Notes: generated by a model not told the origin, from the letters alone. A DNA stretch of 64,000 nucleotides from Helicoverpa zea (GCF_022581195.2 NC_061460.1:11381501-11445500), one strand, 5' to 3'. Positions 44,393 to 56,899 are shown, counted from the stretch's first letter. Numbers and translations: made by a program.

Positions 44393-46651
44393 GTTGTTTA
44401 GTGCTAAAAATTGTTATAATTTTAATAAAATAAATGATCTATATAATTATCTGTCACTTGGAGTAAATTAATAAAACCAGATATCAATTTGTGGTTCTTT
44501 AATAAATAAATTACAATATTGCATTGCTTTAAACTTTGAAGGTTCGTTTAACAAAAACACGTAGAAAGCTAAACGCACATCCCAGTTTGATTATTTTACT
44601 TTACGAAAAATTATAATTCAGGCTCAACTACTTTAGGATGAATGGCTTGTTATTGAAATCGTATTGTTTACCTGAAATATGCGCCAAACTTTCATTTTTA
44701 AAACTTGCTTGGTTAACGGGCATCATTGTAGGCAGTATGTTATTATCAAAAACAAAAATAATACAGCGTTTTGCCTATATTTCAAAGCAAAATATTATGT
44801 TAAGCCTTGTGAACCAATATGTAACATTCGGGATACCACTACTAGAAGACATCATGTGGTTGTATTAAAGTTTTTTTTTAGGAATCCAACACAATTTATT
44901 AGATTTAAATATACATGGGCAGATTCCCTAACTTGGCTCCCAACACATACTCTTCAATAAGTGAAATAACGCTCGTAGCTCAATAGAATAGACATAGAAT
45001 TATATTTTTTATATAGTTACGATACTTAATTTAGTGTCCTCGCTCGGCGCTTGCTTTGTTTCTTAAGATTTTAACTAAATAGTTGAACTTACAATATATG
45101 GTTAACAAGTAAAATAAAGCTTAGAAATGCATCGGGCAACATTATAAGAACACAAGATCACCAATCAGATCTTTTTGGTATTTCGCTGAATTAGTGTCGC
45201 ATTGAGAATAATTCTACAGTATTTTCCAAATTACGGGCTGAGGAAAATGGTTTTGTAATATTGACGGGGCTTAATTATACTTTTGTGTACATAGTTTAAG
45301 AGTTGCAACACTAATTTGGCGAAAGAGCTTCACAAAACACAATTTTTATACACACAGTGACACAAAAATGCCTTTATTAACATTGAGAGTGCAATAATAC
45401 AAATTGTTTCAGAAATACAGATTTTAGTAGGTACTTGAAAATGACTGATCATTTCACAACATAAACTATGGGTGGGATGTTAATTTGTAGATATATAAAG
45501 GACGGATATGATGAAGTCAAAATACTATATAGCTGCCAAACACAATAGACAAACAAAAGGTTTGTAAAGACAGATAAGGAAATAATAATTTTCTTACAGG
45601 CTTATTCGTTCAGACACTTGACACCATCATTACAAATAGCTGTGAATGTTTCCAGACACGGTTTTTTGAGCTCCTGATGAAGCTGAATATTATTGTGAAA
45701 CATGAGAACGTAATAAACTTCTAGGCTTCTGTGTCTGTGCTCTGAACATTTAGTTCAAGAAATTAACATTGTGCATACATGTAAAATAACGTGTCGTTAC
45801 CTTAGGACTAGTTCTATTTAACTTAGAATATGAGCAAACGCTAATCGCCCGTGCAACAAGGCGACCTACTTACCCTAAATATATTAAACGATTTAGCAAA
45901 TTAAACTATATTTTCAACAGGTTGTATAATAGGCCTGATATATATATTAAAATAATTTCTTCGCACAATTACACATTTATATCTTTTATAATCTAGTAAG
46001 TTTAGAATCTAAAGAGAGCGTCAACCTACTTGTAATAGGTATGTCTACGTCTATAATATTTCATAGGCATCGAAGCGTTACTAGTTACTAGTCCAACTGA
46101 CAACACCACCGTATTAGTTCTTTGGTAAAGTTTGAGAAACGGGTACGCAGATGTAGCGATATTTATAATAGTCTATCGGTAGGTACAGTGAGTTTCTGAA
46201 CATTAGGATATAAGGTCAAATAGCAAGCAAATGTACAACATTTTGTGAGTAGTAAGCTGTCACGGATAGTTAAAATCTACAAAATAAATTGTGACTCTTA
46301 ATAAAAGTGGTTGTCACGTTTAAGACATTGTTAGTAGTTTCGGTGGTCTAGTAAAGTCAGCTAAACTAGAGTTGAAACGAAAATATTGATCTATTTACAT
46401 AAACTTGTGTTCCCCAAGAAATAAAGTCTTGATTAGGAAATGTCATCTGTTTTTAAATAATTTCAGATCAAGTGACCTAATTCATATTGAACAAAAAATA
46501 CATCAATTTACGCTTAAATAAAATAAACACAAAGAAAAGTAAATAAATATAATGGCATAAAAAATATATCCTATAAAAAAGGAAAAAAATAGAAACAAAA
46601 TATTTCATTATAACATATTGCAACTTAAAATAGTTTTTAAGCTGTAAATAC

Positions 46652-47643
46652 CATAGATGTAATATAATAAACAAGATTGCGCACGCTCCAAATATATATT
46701 TACGAAAATGAACTCTATTCCAACGCAATAAGGTACTAAATTTGTTGCATAATACACAGAGGCAAATCCGAGCCGAGAGGGATAGTTAGAACGGAGGCCG
46801 TTTGTCTCTATCTAACACCTTGCCAGCATAAAAAAATGTTGTGATCAACAGTTTTGTCTGCCCAAAAAAACAACTGAACCACATATATTTTTATCTTATT
46901 TTAACAATTGTAAGTCAACAAATTAATAAAAATCGCATTAATTTATTATACGAATAAATTATTTATTTAAATTATTATTCTCAAAACATAAACAACGTAA
47001 ATTTTTATTTTGTTTTTTTTTTCTTTTCTTGCGGTAACCCTGAACATTCTTGGCGCGTAATCAGCATATAAAATTTTGTTTATATTTTTTGTATTAAATC
47101 AATTTAAACTATTTAAATTGTTAAAAAGTGTTGCGTTTATACTTGTAAAAGTGAATCCTATGGTGGTTGCAATATATCGTTCCACAGGTTAGCTAATAAT
47201 AACATTTTCGTAAACCAAACAACTAGGGTGCCCATGAATTCTTGTAATGAGTGAAAATATGGGTGATGGATTTTAAAACTGTTGTACTATTGTTATAGCT
47301 TCCCAAAAAATGAAGAAAGGCGACATAAATGGCTCAGCAGTCTATATATGAAGTAGAAATACAAAAAAACAGTCTTCATTTCGAATCTTCCTGCTTTTAA
47401 ACTGCTAATTCCCGCTAATTATTAAAAGCCATTATAAGTATCTTAAGGTCACAAACTGCGTAAGTTAAAACTTCAATACCAATCTGCGTTTAATAATCTT
47501 AGCAAATTCGGATTTGTCTCACATAGGTAGCTTAAACTCATAGTCACCCTATTAGAAAGGGACAGACAGCCTCCGTACTGTTTCACTCGGCTCGTTTTTT
47601 GGGTTTATATGCGCAGTCCTGTTTACTAATATTATGTCTATGG
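46652..47643. mobile_element. 992-bp non-autonomous DNA element, 7-bp target duplication
   Basis: The ends CCATAGATGTAATATAATAA and the reverse of TTACTAATATTATGTCTATG form imperfect inverted repeats. A TAAATAC duplication flanks it (46645-46651, 47644-47650). Copy B contains the single empty TAAATAC site. The 7-bp duplication points to hAT or a related family. No coding capacity was seen. Confidence 0.75.
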
Positions 47644-48171
47644 TAAATACATAACTACGTCATTACGGTGTTGTCAGTTTCAAAATGTAATTATAATTAA
47701 GCCAGCACTTACAAATAGGTACTGGCAACATCTGTCTGTAGCTCGTGAGACTATTTCAAATACATTTCTTATTTTCTAAAAAGGCAAATTTGATTGAATG
47801 TCAAGCCATTTACAAATTGGCGGCCTAATTCTAGTTTGCTTTCAATCTAAGTACCCACGGTAGATACATGTAATACGTCATTTCAGTTTTGCGCGTTTCA
47901 GTAGATCTTGCAATGTCTCCAAGAAAAGTAAACAGAATTTTCTTGGTAATCAGTCTATTTATCGTAATGGCAATACATAAAATGTTGCTATGTATAAGAA
48001 TAAGCCCTTAAAAGATTAATTGGCTTATCGCAAGTTTTAAATCTAGAACTGTCACGTCAGGCTCGGGCCGTATAGGCGGGAACAGATATATCCAATGGAC
48101 TTTAGAGTCATAATTGACTCAAATTTTTGAATAAATTCCAATTACTCGATTTCAGAGAAAGAATTTTATTA

Positions 48172-49075
48172 TAGTTCGGCCATTCAGAGAATGCGTTCCT
48201 GACACGTCGCGATTGAACTGACGACGTAACTTTGCAATGGCGTTGCAGTTACGATAAAAATATTTTTGCTGGTTGTTTACCGTTTTAACAATTGAGGAGC
48301 ATTAAAACAACATTATTATATCAATAATCAATGAATGTTATAATTTTGTGCCAAACTGAGTGTCAAATAACTTGGTAAACAATATTTTTCTAAATCTATA
48401 CTGCGCTATTACAAGGTTATGTCAGCGGTTTATATTTTGTAGTGCTGTGCTAAAAATAACAGGCAAGTATCGTAATCTGTTCTTATACAGTTATAATATA
48501 AAATAATACGATGAAATATAAAAATAAAACTATGACCAAACCGCATTTTTATACTTAGATTAAAAATGGTAACCCCAAATGGCGTTATGGGCCGCCATTT
48601 TGTGACGCTAAAACAGTCGTCCGTTGTCGTTTCGTGCGCATAGACCACGTTTTTCAAGTGTTTTCGATCTGTTTTTATTTGATTACCCGGCTTTTGTTAG
48701 ACCGAGATATTAGGATTGATTCTGTTATTGATAATAATATAATTATACATGTAGGCGAAGATGATGATGAAGACACCACCTCCTCAAGCAAATCGGAGTC
48801 TGATTAATATTCTGTTCGCACATTCAATTCAATGTACTTGTAACAAAGAATAAATAAAACAATTTTATTATATGAATATTACCTTTTTTTGGTTTCCACT
48901 TAAATAACTAAAATATAAAACAAATGATTCCGCCAATTTAAAACGAAAATAATCTTAAAATAATGCGGCGGTTCATTTTGAAGGAACGGTAACGAACTCA
49001 GTGTTATGTTGTGCCCATCACTAGTCGTGACTAACTGATAGGTGTCAGGAACGCATTCTCTGAACGGCCGAAGTA
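48172..49075. mobile_element. 904-bp Tc1/mariner-type element carrying an exon-like tail
   Basis: Inverted ends TAGTTCGGCCATTCAGAGAA and its complement are flanked by TA (48170-48171, 49076-49077). Copy B has the empty TA site. The interior is unlike the 229-bp relative at 61113. It includes a stretch near 48753-48807 that reads VGEDDDEDTTSSSKSESD then stop, followed by AATAAA at about 48850. That looks like the acidic C-terminal end of a gene captured by the element. Confidence 0.7.
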
Positions 49076-49259
49076 TAATGACTTAAAGAGGGTTTGACTA
49101 AAGGCCAAATCGGCTGACTTATTTGATAAATTATGAGGTTTATATAGATTAGTCATTTTAATAGAATAGTCGACATTTTTTTGCAGAATATAACCTATTT
49201 ACGCATTGCAAAACTGTCCCATTCATCAGTGTTATATGAGTTGATATATACCTTGAATA

Positions 49260-51358
49260 TTATACCTTACACCTTGCCTTGGTATCAATGATACTAGTAT
49301 TAGTCGTCAAAAAGTTTGCACTTTCATAAGGACGAAATGACATAATCACGTCAATGCACTGTGGTCGACACACGCATTGGTTAGCGGCACAAACTACATC
49401 GTTGTTTGAAGTGAACCGTTATAATTATATACTATACAATACAATAAATATTATAATATATATTTATATCACTAAATACTAGTACTAGCCTAAATAAAGC
49501 TTAAAGTCATGGTCTCAAAGAAATGCAAAACTCTGAATACTATACAGATCTCTTTATAATATTAGTTTCTAATTTAGAAGTTTAAATGCGGAAAGGTAGA
49601 CTTTTGTCGACACAAAATACTACTCGTTCTCAATGATGATTTGTGTCTCATAAAGATACATTTGTTACCGTCAGAAAATATAAAATGAAATAATTATGAG
49701 TGAGATGGCTGACATACGATGTTTAAAAAAATTGTACACCGAGAGATGTACACATGTTATCGATATATTCATTAATGTTTTACATCAAATATTTATTTTT
49801 GCAACAACACTCCTAGCTGCCAGCGATTTACATTACAACACAAACTAACTCAAACATACTCATAATATTTTCCAAATAGAGTTATTCTACATTATTTTAG
49901 CATGACGCCGTGTACAATACTATATTCGATTACCTTTATACTCTCCGACACGATTTGTGCGCTTATAAACTTCCTACAATTCTCATATATTTATTTTATA
50001 TACCGCTACTCAAAATTAACTAAACCCCTTGTCCCGTTATTATTTTCCTATTTACACCAACAAATACCAAAATTTAGGGATCCCCTAAGAGCATTTAGGG
50101 AACACTTAATACGAATTTCGTTTTTACCAAAGTTTAGGTGTCCCTTATAACCTTTAAGTATAGGGGGAGCCCTTATTCTAAGTGACACTTAGTTAGGGAA
50201 ACGATAAGAGGTTGTTGGTGAAAACGGGCATTAGACAGTCAGTTTATTATAGTAATACTTACCTAGTAGTTTTTGAGTTTATTTTGAGTAGCGTTATTTG
50301 AGATTTTCTTTACTCATTCTCAGTCTGAGATCGATACACTTTAATTGACACTTAACTACAAATCCCTCCATCTTTAATCTTACTCAAAATTATTATTTTT
50401 TTATTTTTGACAGAAGAACAAAATTATTAATTGTTTTGAAAATATCGTTTAAGTATATTTAAAAATCAGTATAGGTTAGTTGTTTCGTTTTCATGGCTAC
50501 AGATACTTTTTTACGAAGTAAATATAGGCGAAAAATCTCTTTCCTAGGATATTAACATCACTACCTATTTTTTACACTGGGAGGTAATAAAATAATAACG
50601 AGGGACTATCAAAATGTGCAATGTGCATGTCTGTCTGTCATCATATTTATCGAAAGAACCACTTCAAAAGTTTATGATTTAACTTTACTTATAACAATAA
50701 AATTCAGCTGCCAACATTTAACATTAATATTTGAAATAATAAACATAAAAATCTGTCAAAATTGATTTCGGTACTTGCTTATAGACTACGTATTAAATCG
50801 TCCATATAAAAAAAAAACCTTAAACTAATAATCTCAAGTCTGCAACTTTTAAAGAAAAAAAAAAAAGGAATAATTACATGTTTTTGTGAAACCGTCTCAC
50901 TATACCAAATTGTAATAATCATTTAAACAAAATGGTTGATGCAACTAGAGAGCTAATCCTGTATTCATTTATTCATTTTTGAACGTATTTGGATGATTAA
51001 AACGTCTGTAAAGTTCTTTTCTACATTTTTGGGCAGATGTCCCTATATGTTAATTTGGAACAAATACTAATTGGACATTTCTTTTGAAGCCTTAATTTCA
51101 TATTTTGTTCAGTAACTTGAATGCTGTCATTATGGATATTCGAGTATCTTTTATACCGAGCTGTTCACCTACCTTAAAATCTTTTGTCTGGTCTTTATAC
51201 AAGGTTATTTGTCGATATGATGTGTGGTTTTGCAACATCATTCAATTTGATCAAATGTGTTTTTTTTTTTTGAAGTTCACGTTTAATATAACAATGAGTT
51301 ATTCTGTAGGTTGTGTTCAGCCGTAGCTGGCATACGCGTGTGTAGTGTAAGGCTGTGT
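49260..51358. other. Intergenic, no gene seen
   Basis: AT-rich. A possible MITE lies around 50045-50235: TTTACACCAACAAATACC near the left end and GGTTGTTGGTGAAAACGGGC near the right are partial inverses, and GGGATCCCCTAAG/AGGTGTCCCTTA motifs recur inside. Its boundaries were not resolved. Confidence 0.4.
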
Positions 51359-54300
51359 TCAGACGGAGGTGCCGTGGTGCCGCTCGGTGTCGAGCGTGAC
51401 GTCCTCGGGCGACGCCAGGTCCGCGCGCAGCCGCACGCCGCGCCCCGTCAGCGTCCAGCGACACATCGCGCCGCTGCCCACCCTGACGGACAATGACGGA
51501 CTATAGAAAAGGTTCCCAGTTTGACCCATTTGTATGTAGAGCCTGCCCACCTCGTCTGAGTGTAACATACACATGATACATACCTGCAGAGCGAGTCGTC
51601 AGGCGTGGGTAACGCTGGCGGCGGCGCGAGGTCGTGCGCGTCGTCGTCTGAGTGTAACATACACATGATACATACCTGCAGAGCGAGTCGTCAGGCGTGG
51701 GTAACGCTGGCGGCGGCGCGAGGTCGTGCGCGTCGTCGTCTGAGTGTAACATACACATGATACATACCTGCAGAGCGAGTCGTCAGGCGTGGGTAACGCT
51801 GGCGGCGGCGCGAGGTCGTGCGCGTCGTCGTCTGAGTGTAACATACACATGATACATACCTGCAGAGCGAGTCGTCAGGCGTGGGTAACGCTGGCGGCGG
51901 CGCGAGGTCGTGCGCGTCGTCGTCTGAGTGTAACATACACATGATACATACCTGCAGAGCGAGTCGTCAGGCGTGGGTAACGCTGGCGGCGGCGCGAGGT
52001 CGTGCGCGTCGTCGTCTGAGTGTAACATACACATGATACATACCTGCAGAGCGAGTCGTCAGGCGTGGGTAACGCTGGCGGCGGCGCGAGGTCGTGCGCG
52101 TCGTCGTCTGAGTGTAACATACACATGATACATACCTGCAGAGCGAGTCGTCAGGCGTGGGTAACGCTGGCGGCGGCGCGAGGTCGTGCGCGTCGTCGTC
52201 TGAGTGTAACATACACATGATACATACCTGCAGAGCGAGTCGTCAGGCGTGGGTAACGCTGGCGGCGGCGCGAGGTCGTGCGCGTCGTCGTCTGAGTGTA
52301 ACATACACATGATACATACCTGCAGAGCGAGTCGTCAGGCGTGGGTAACGCTGGCGGCGGCGCGAGGTCGTGCGCGTCGTCGTCTGAGTGTAACATACAC
52401 ATGATACATACCTGCAGAGCGAGTCGTCAGGCGTGGGTAACGCTGGCGGCGGCGCGAGGTCGTGCGCGTCGTCGTCTGAGTGTAACATACACATGATACA
52501 TACCTGCAGAGCGAGTCGTCAGGCGTGGGTAACGCTGGCGGCGGCGCGAGGTCGTGCGCGTCGTCGTCTGAGTGTAACATACACATGATACATACCTGCA
52601 GAGCGAGTCGTCAGGCGTGGGTAACGCTGGCGGCGGCGCGAGGTCGTGCGCGTCGTCGTCTGAGTGTAACATACACATGATACATACCTGCAGAGCGAGT
52701 CGTCAGGCGTGGGTAACGCTGGCGGCGGCGCGAGGTCGTGCGCGTCGTCGTCTGAGTGTAACATACACATGATACATACCTGCAGAGCGAGTCGTCAGGC
52801 GTGGGTAACGCTGGCGGCGGCGCGAGGTCGTGCGCGTCGTCGTCTGAGTGTAACATACACATGATACATACCTGCAGAGCGAGTCGTCAGGCGTGGGTAA
52901 CGCTGGCGGCGGCGCGAGGTCGTGCGCGTCGTCGTCGGGCGAGCCCTCGCTGCCGGAGCTGGAGCCCGAGCTGCCGCCGCCGCGGTAACGCTCCACCGAG
53001 TCTGAGGCACGGTAACATACACCATTATACTCATTTATAGTTGACTAGATGGTTTCCGCGAAATAAAATCGTACTAAATTGAGTTATCTATACTAATGTT
53101 ATAAAGCTGAAGAGTTTGTTTGTTTGTTTATTTGAACGCGCTAATCTCAGGGGCCCGATTCTCCTAAGTTAATAATGTCAAAATCGAGTAGAAATCGAAT
53201 CGCAATAGCAGTTTTAACCATATCGGGCATTCTGCTACTAATAAAAGACCAATCGCATTCGATTGACATTTGATTGGTGTGCGATTGGTCTGCTATTTTG
53301 GTGATTTTGGTCCATACGGTAGTTTGCTGTACAATCATTTTGCAATCGTAAATCATTTGCAGACAAAATGATTCATTATTGAATGACAGAAAAGGATAAA
53401 AACGTTTATTTCAAAGAAAAAATAGCGGAATGCCACATACCCTTCAATCGTAATCGAGTCGGGATCGGATCTCAGTCGAATCGAGTCGAACGTGAATCGT
53501 ATGACGCTTAAGTAAAATTAGGAGAATCGCGGCCCAGGAACTACTGGTCCGATTTGAAAATTTCTTTCAGTGTTAGATAGCCCATTTATAGAGGAAGGCT
53601 ATAGGCTACTTTTTATGTACGGGAAGTAGTTCCCACGGGATGCGGGTGAAACCGCTGGCAGAAGCTAGTAAAAAAAATAATTGTATAACAATTTCTATAT
53701 TTAGTATGTTTATTTTTTGAAAAGTTGACAGAGAAGAACGGATGCCGAAAACGTTTTGCGCCGACCACAAATAAATTGGGAACAGAGCAGGAAGAAGAGA
53801 TAATAATTTTTTAAAGGAAAGCTGTTAAACATGCGCTAAATATGTGACAGATTTATTATTACCATGTTTATCGTCGCAGTCGGGCGCGTCCTCTAGACTG
53901 CGCAGTATCTCGGCGCACAGCTCCGAGTCCAGCGGCACTGGGTTGTCAGACTCGCTGGAAGAAACAATTTTTTTCTTATTTTAACCACAGTTTGATCTTG
54001 AAAGACAGACCATTGACGCGAGCTGGCTGCGTACAGCCGGTGCTTCAATGGTCACAGCTTGGAAATATGTTCCGTACTAGAACTGGTTTTGCACAAAGTG
54101 TAGATATATCTGGGTTGATACGTTAACCTCAAAAGCGGGCGCTACGTCACTATGAATGACATGTTTGTCACATTGAATGCGATGCGATGTAAAGGCATAA
54201 ATGAAATAAATGATTTGACTTTGACATGATTTCTACATGTTGGCTACATTAAGTTTATGCACATACTATGTCGTATTACATACCGGTTGTGCAGCACGAG

Positions 54301-55013
54301 AGCTACAGCGGCGGGGTGCGGCACGGGCGGGTGTAGCGGGGCTCTCGGGCTGAACGCCACCACCTCCAGCGTCGGCAGCGACACCCGGGGCAAGGCACTA
54401 CCGCCCCACTCACACCACACACCTGACGCTGCGAAGGGAGACACGTGTTAGTAGTGCACTTGATATACAGAATTGCATTTTATTCAGTGCGCAAACTTTG
54501 CTAATTTCTAGTTAAATAAGTTTTATAGATACGTATATATATTTTTTGTGTTTTAGTAAAAAAATAACGAAAGACGTTTATTTAATTATCAATTGAATGG
54601 TCACAGTCGTCATAGCAGACACGTCATAGTAGGCGGCAACGCGAAACCCGTTTACTGACGCGAGCGCAGCTCAAAGCGCGTAATATTTTACTAATTTTAG
54701 GGCGAAAAAAAAAAACTGAAAAAGTACTAATGATGAAGATATGTTTTGTTCTCATTAGGTTTTTTTACGCACTGCTTAAATGCAATCCTGTTATTGGGAG
54801 TCGTACGTAAGTAAGTATGCAAGTATTACGTGTAGCGGCGCCCCAGTCGTCGCGCTCGGCGAGCACGTCGGGCGGCGCCGCGTCGCGCCCGCAGCGCGCC
54901 GCCCACGCGCGCTCCGCCTCGCCGCGCTCCAGCGCCAGCCGCGCCTCGCGCGCCTCCAGCGCCACCAGCACCTCCGCGTCGAACACCTGCAGGTCCCACA
55001 TCACTGTCGACAT
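51359..55013 (-). CDS. Unrecognised 224-residue protein, five exons, with repeat array in intron 4
   Basis: Exons 54830-55013, 54284-54428, 53863-53954, 52872-53001 and 51359-51482 join with GT..AG sites and matching phases. I do not recognise the family. The N terminus (MSTVMWDLQVFDAEVLVALE, then EAREARLALERGEAERAW) is a charged helix. Exon 2 has GVWCEWGG and PRVSLPTLEVVAFSPRAPLH. Exon 3 is acidic (ESDNPVPLDSELCAEILRSL). Exon 4 is Ser/Gly-rich then acidic and proline-rich (SPDDDAHDLAPPPALPTPDD). The last exon ends MCRWTLTGRGVRLRADLASP and HHGTSV. There are no signal or membrane segments. Exons are GC-rich. Five phase-consistent joins make a real gene likely. The 3' end of exon 4 and the start of intron 4 form the unit of the adjoining 92-bp array, so splicing here is unlikely to be simple. 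Confidence 0.72.
51552..52936. repeat. Tandem array, about 15 x 92 bp, of an exon-end/intron-start unit
   Basis: Fifteen apparently identical units follow one another without visible variants. In the minus-strand gene direction each unit is 64 nt of exon 4 (ACGACGACGCGCACGACC to CTCGCTCTGCAG) followed by 28 nt of intron (GTATGTATCATGTGTATG to TTACACTCAG). Every unit therefore carries a good donor, CTGCAG|GTATGT, and an AG end. The junction lies at a shared GACGA present in both exon and intron, suggesting a founding microhomology duplication. Many spurious 83-residue open frames arise from it. Confidence 0.93.
53082..53670 (+). repeat. Lepidopteran retroelement fragment interrupted by a MITE
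   Basis: The left part (CTATACTAATGTTATAAAGC, GAACGCGCTAATCTCAG) and right part (GGAACTACTGGTCCGATTTG, GTGTTAGATAGCCCATTTAT, GCGGGTGAAACCGC) form one continuous familiar repeat when the MITE at 53150-53535 is removed. It lies in intron 3 of the unrecognised gene, between exons 4 and 3. Confidence 0.65.
53150..53535. mobile_element. Palindromic MITE family 'GGGGCCCGATTCTCC', copy 2
   Basis: Same family as 28199-28588, beginning GGGGCCCGATTCTCC and ending GGAGAATCGCGGCCC with one changed end base. It inserted in a retroelement fragment whose two halves rejoin around it. Confidence 0.8.
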
Positions 55014-55117
55014 CTCGCAAATATTGCGTACTCTACATCAGCGCTGCTACGCGCGTAGTTTGTCTGAGGCTAATTTTATAAAAAACGGTTGTCTGTAAAG
55101 TCGGTTTACTGACGATA

Positions 55118-55332
55118 GTCGAACGTGACAACGTCATAAGAAATTGATCGTCAGATGTCGAACGCTGCCGAACGCGGAGGCCGATCGTGCCTCTTTGTCG
55201 CTCGTTGCGTGCTCTCGCTTGCCCTACAAGCCTTAAACGGAACGCCTCAGAGCGAGGTAACGACGCATGAGTCATGTTTTTTCGTGCGTGCAGCCGGCTC
55301 CATCGATTTATAAGACGTTGTCACGTCAAAAG
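55118..55332. mobile_element. Short inverted-repeat element, copy 1
   Basis: AACGTGACAACGTCATAAGA near the left and TATAAGACGTTGTCACGTCA at the right are imperfect inverses. The interior has CAGATGTCGAACGCTGCCGA and AACGCCTCAGAGCGAGGTAA. A related segment recurs at 56150-56338. It lies just upstream of the start of the unrecognised minus-strand gene. Confidence 0.55.
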
Positions 55333-56149
55333 AAAAGAAAAATATATTTTATAAAAATTGGTGTCAATTAAATTGGCCCGAAGTGTTTCGTCGTCCTGAC
55401 GTACGTCAACCGCAGCTAAAAACCAATCCCAAGTGACGGCTATGACGCGATGCGCTGCGGGCCAATCACCGCTTTACCGCCGCCCCCGCGCTCCCTTCAT
55501 ACCACCAAAGGGACCCAATAAATCACTTCTGCGAAGGTGAAAGTCAGGGCTCGACTTCCGTGCCGGTAACTGTACTTAACTAGCAAACGACAAGTCAGTA
55601 CATGAACGCGCGATTGATTATTTAAAATGTGTAGGTAGTTATAAAAAGTAATCTCGTAATCGTGATTGCAACTACAATTTGTAGTTAGTAATCAAATTTT
55701 TTAACTACTTTTTACGATTATTTAATGTAATTTGCAGTTTTGATTACTAACTACAATATGTAGTTGTAGTTAGTAATCAGTAGTTAGATTTCATTTTGCC
55801 CAACACTGGCTATGCTTCATAATTATTTCGATCGAATAGTAAAGCAATTGGTTTTTTACTCATCGTGAAATAGTTCTATTACCTTATTATTATAGTTTTG
55901 TTATAGCATAACCTACAATCGCTGCACTAGCGGACTGATGCTATTTATTTTAATTATGAAAGCACGAATATTCGACAATATATCACTGAACATATATTTA
56001 ATATCGAAAGAATCATTACCTTTATCGTCGCAATTATCGTTGCTATAAACAATTTACACCACATTCACTTTTCACTGCACTTCATACTTGACGAAAATAT
56101 GTAAATATATTATTGAATAGCAGCTGTTTACGCGGGCGCATCGCTCACT
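55333..56149. other. Intergenic with small palindromes
   Basis: No gene. About 55640-55790 holds repeated TAGTTAGTAAT/ATTACTAACTA motifs in both orientations, forming nested small hairpins. Confidence 0.4.
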
Positions 56150-56338
56150 CAAGTGGGAGAGAGACAGATGTCGAACGCTGCCGAACGCGTAGGCCGATTG
56201 TGCGATGGAACGCCTCAGAGCGAGGTAACGCCTCTGAGCGAGGTAACGCCTCAGAGCGAGGTAACGCCGCATGAGTCATGTTTTTTCGTGCGTGCAGCCG
56301 GCTCCATCGATTTATAAGACGTTGTCACGTCAAAAAAA
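56150..56338. repeat. Second copy of the 55118-55332 sequence with tandem 19-mers
   Basis: It shares CAGATGTCGAACGCTGCCGA and the AGTCATGTTTTTTCGTGCGT to GTTGTCACGTCA end with the element at 55118. Here the AACGCCTCAGAGCGAGGT unit is repeated three times instead of once. It abuts the left edge of segmental copy B. Confidence 0.6.
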
Positions 56339-56899
56339 ACTTATAATCCTACGTAGGTGGTCCCGGTCATATTAGACTATATAAAATAAAAACGCGGGCC
56401 CATTACCGTACTATTGCTGTAATACTTTCTTCTAGAGGTATATAGGTGTGGATTGCATCGACTTACTATAATCGTAACTGGAGATTTTGACAATCAATAA
56501 TCAGCCGTAGCGGCTTCACCAGCGAACGCCGAGCTCACGATCTCCCAAAGTATAAAGATATGCTTTGCCATAGGTAGGACTAGCTGTTGCCCGCAACTTC
56601 GTCTGCGTGGGCAATATAGAATAGTCAAAATACTACTTATCCCGTAGGTGCATTCTTTCACGTGACAGTATAATTAGGATTAGCACTTAGCAGTCGCATA
56701 GATTCATTGATCAAGGTTGTGTTGTGGATGTGACCATTTATCTAAACAAAAGAAGTAAAGTTTGTGACGTTGTGAATATCTCTGGATCTAGTCAGCCAAT
56801 TTGGAAAATTATTACGTATGGTGCGTAAGTAATTTTCACAGGAAACAGTTATAATCTATGTCTATATGCTTTGAGTCTGACAAAGCTGTCATTTGTACA

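Larger units (their letters stand above)
42731..49255. repeat. Segmental duplication, copy A
   Basis: It aligns with copy B (56340-63826) in the same orientation, with only scattered base differences across about 4.5 kb of shared sequence. Copy A has three insertions not in B: 43539-44155, 46652-47643 and 48172-49075. It lacks two that are in B. There is no gene; the open frame at 44638-44868 recurs in B only because the DNA is duplicated. Confidence 0.85.

Noticed and set aside
44638..44960. Open frames recurring at 60906-61162 (MNGLLLKSYCLPEICAKLSF)
   Set aside because: They recur only because the DNA is segmentally duplicated; no domain, and copy B is broken by a MITE.
51552..52936. CRISPR-like regular spacing
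   Set aside because: The units are contiguous with no unique spacers, in an animal genome, and are explained by tandem duplication of gene sequence.
51501..53034. Series of 83-residue open frames starting MCMLHSDDDAHDLAPPPALP
   Set aside because: They are spaced exactly 92 bp and arise by reading through the exon/intron repeat units; splicing sites and the stop in the next phase argue against real proteins.
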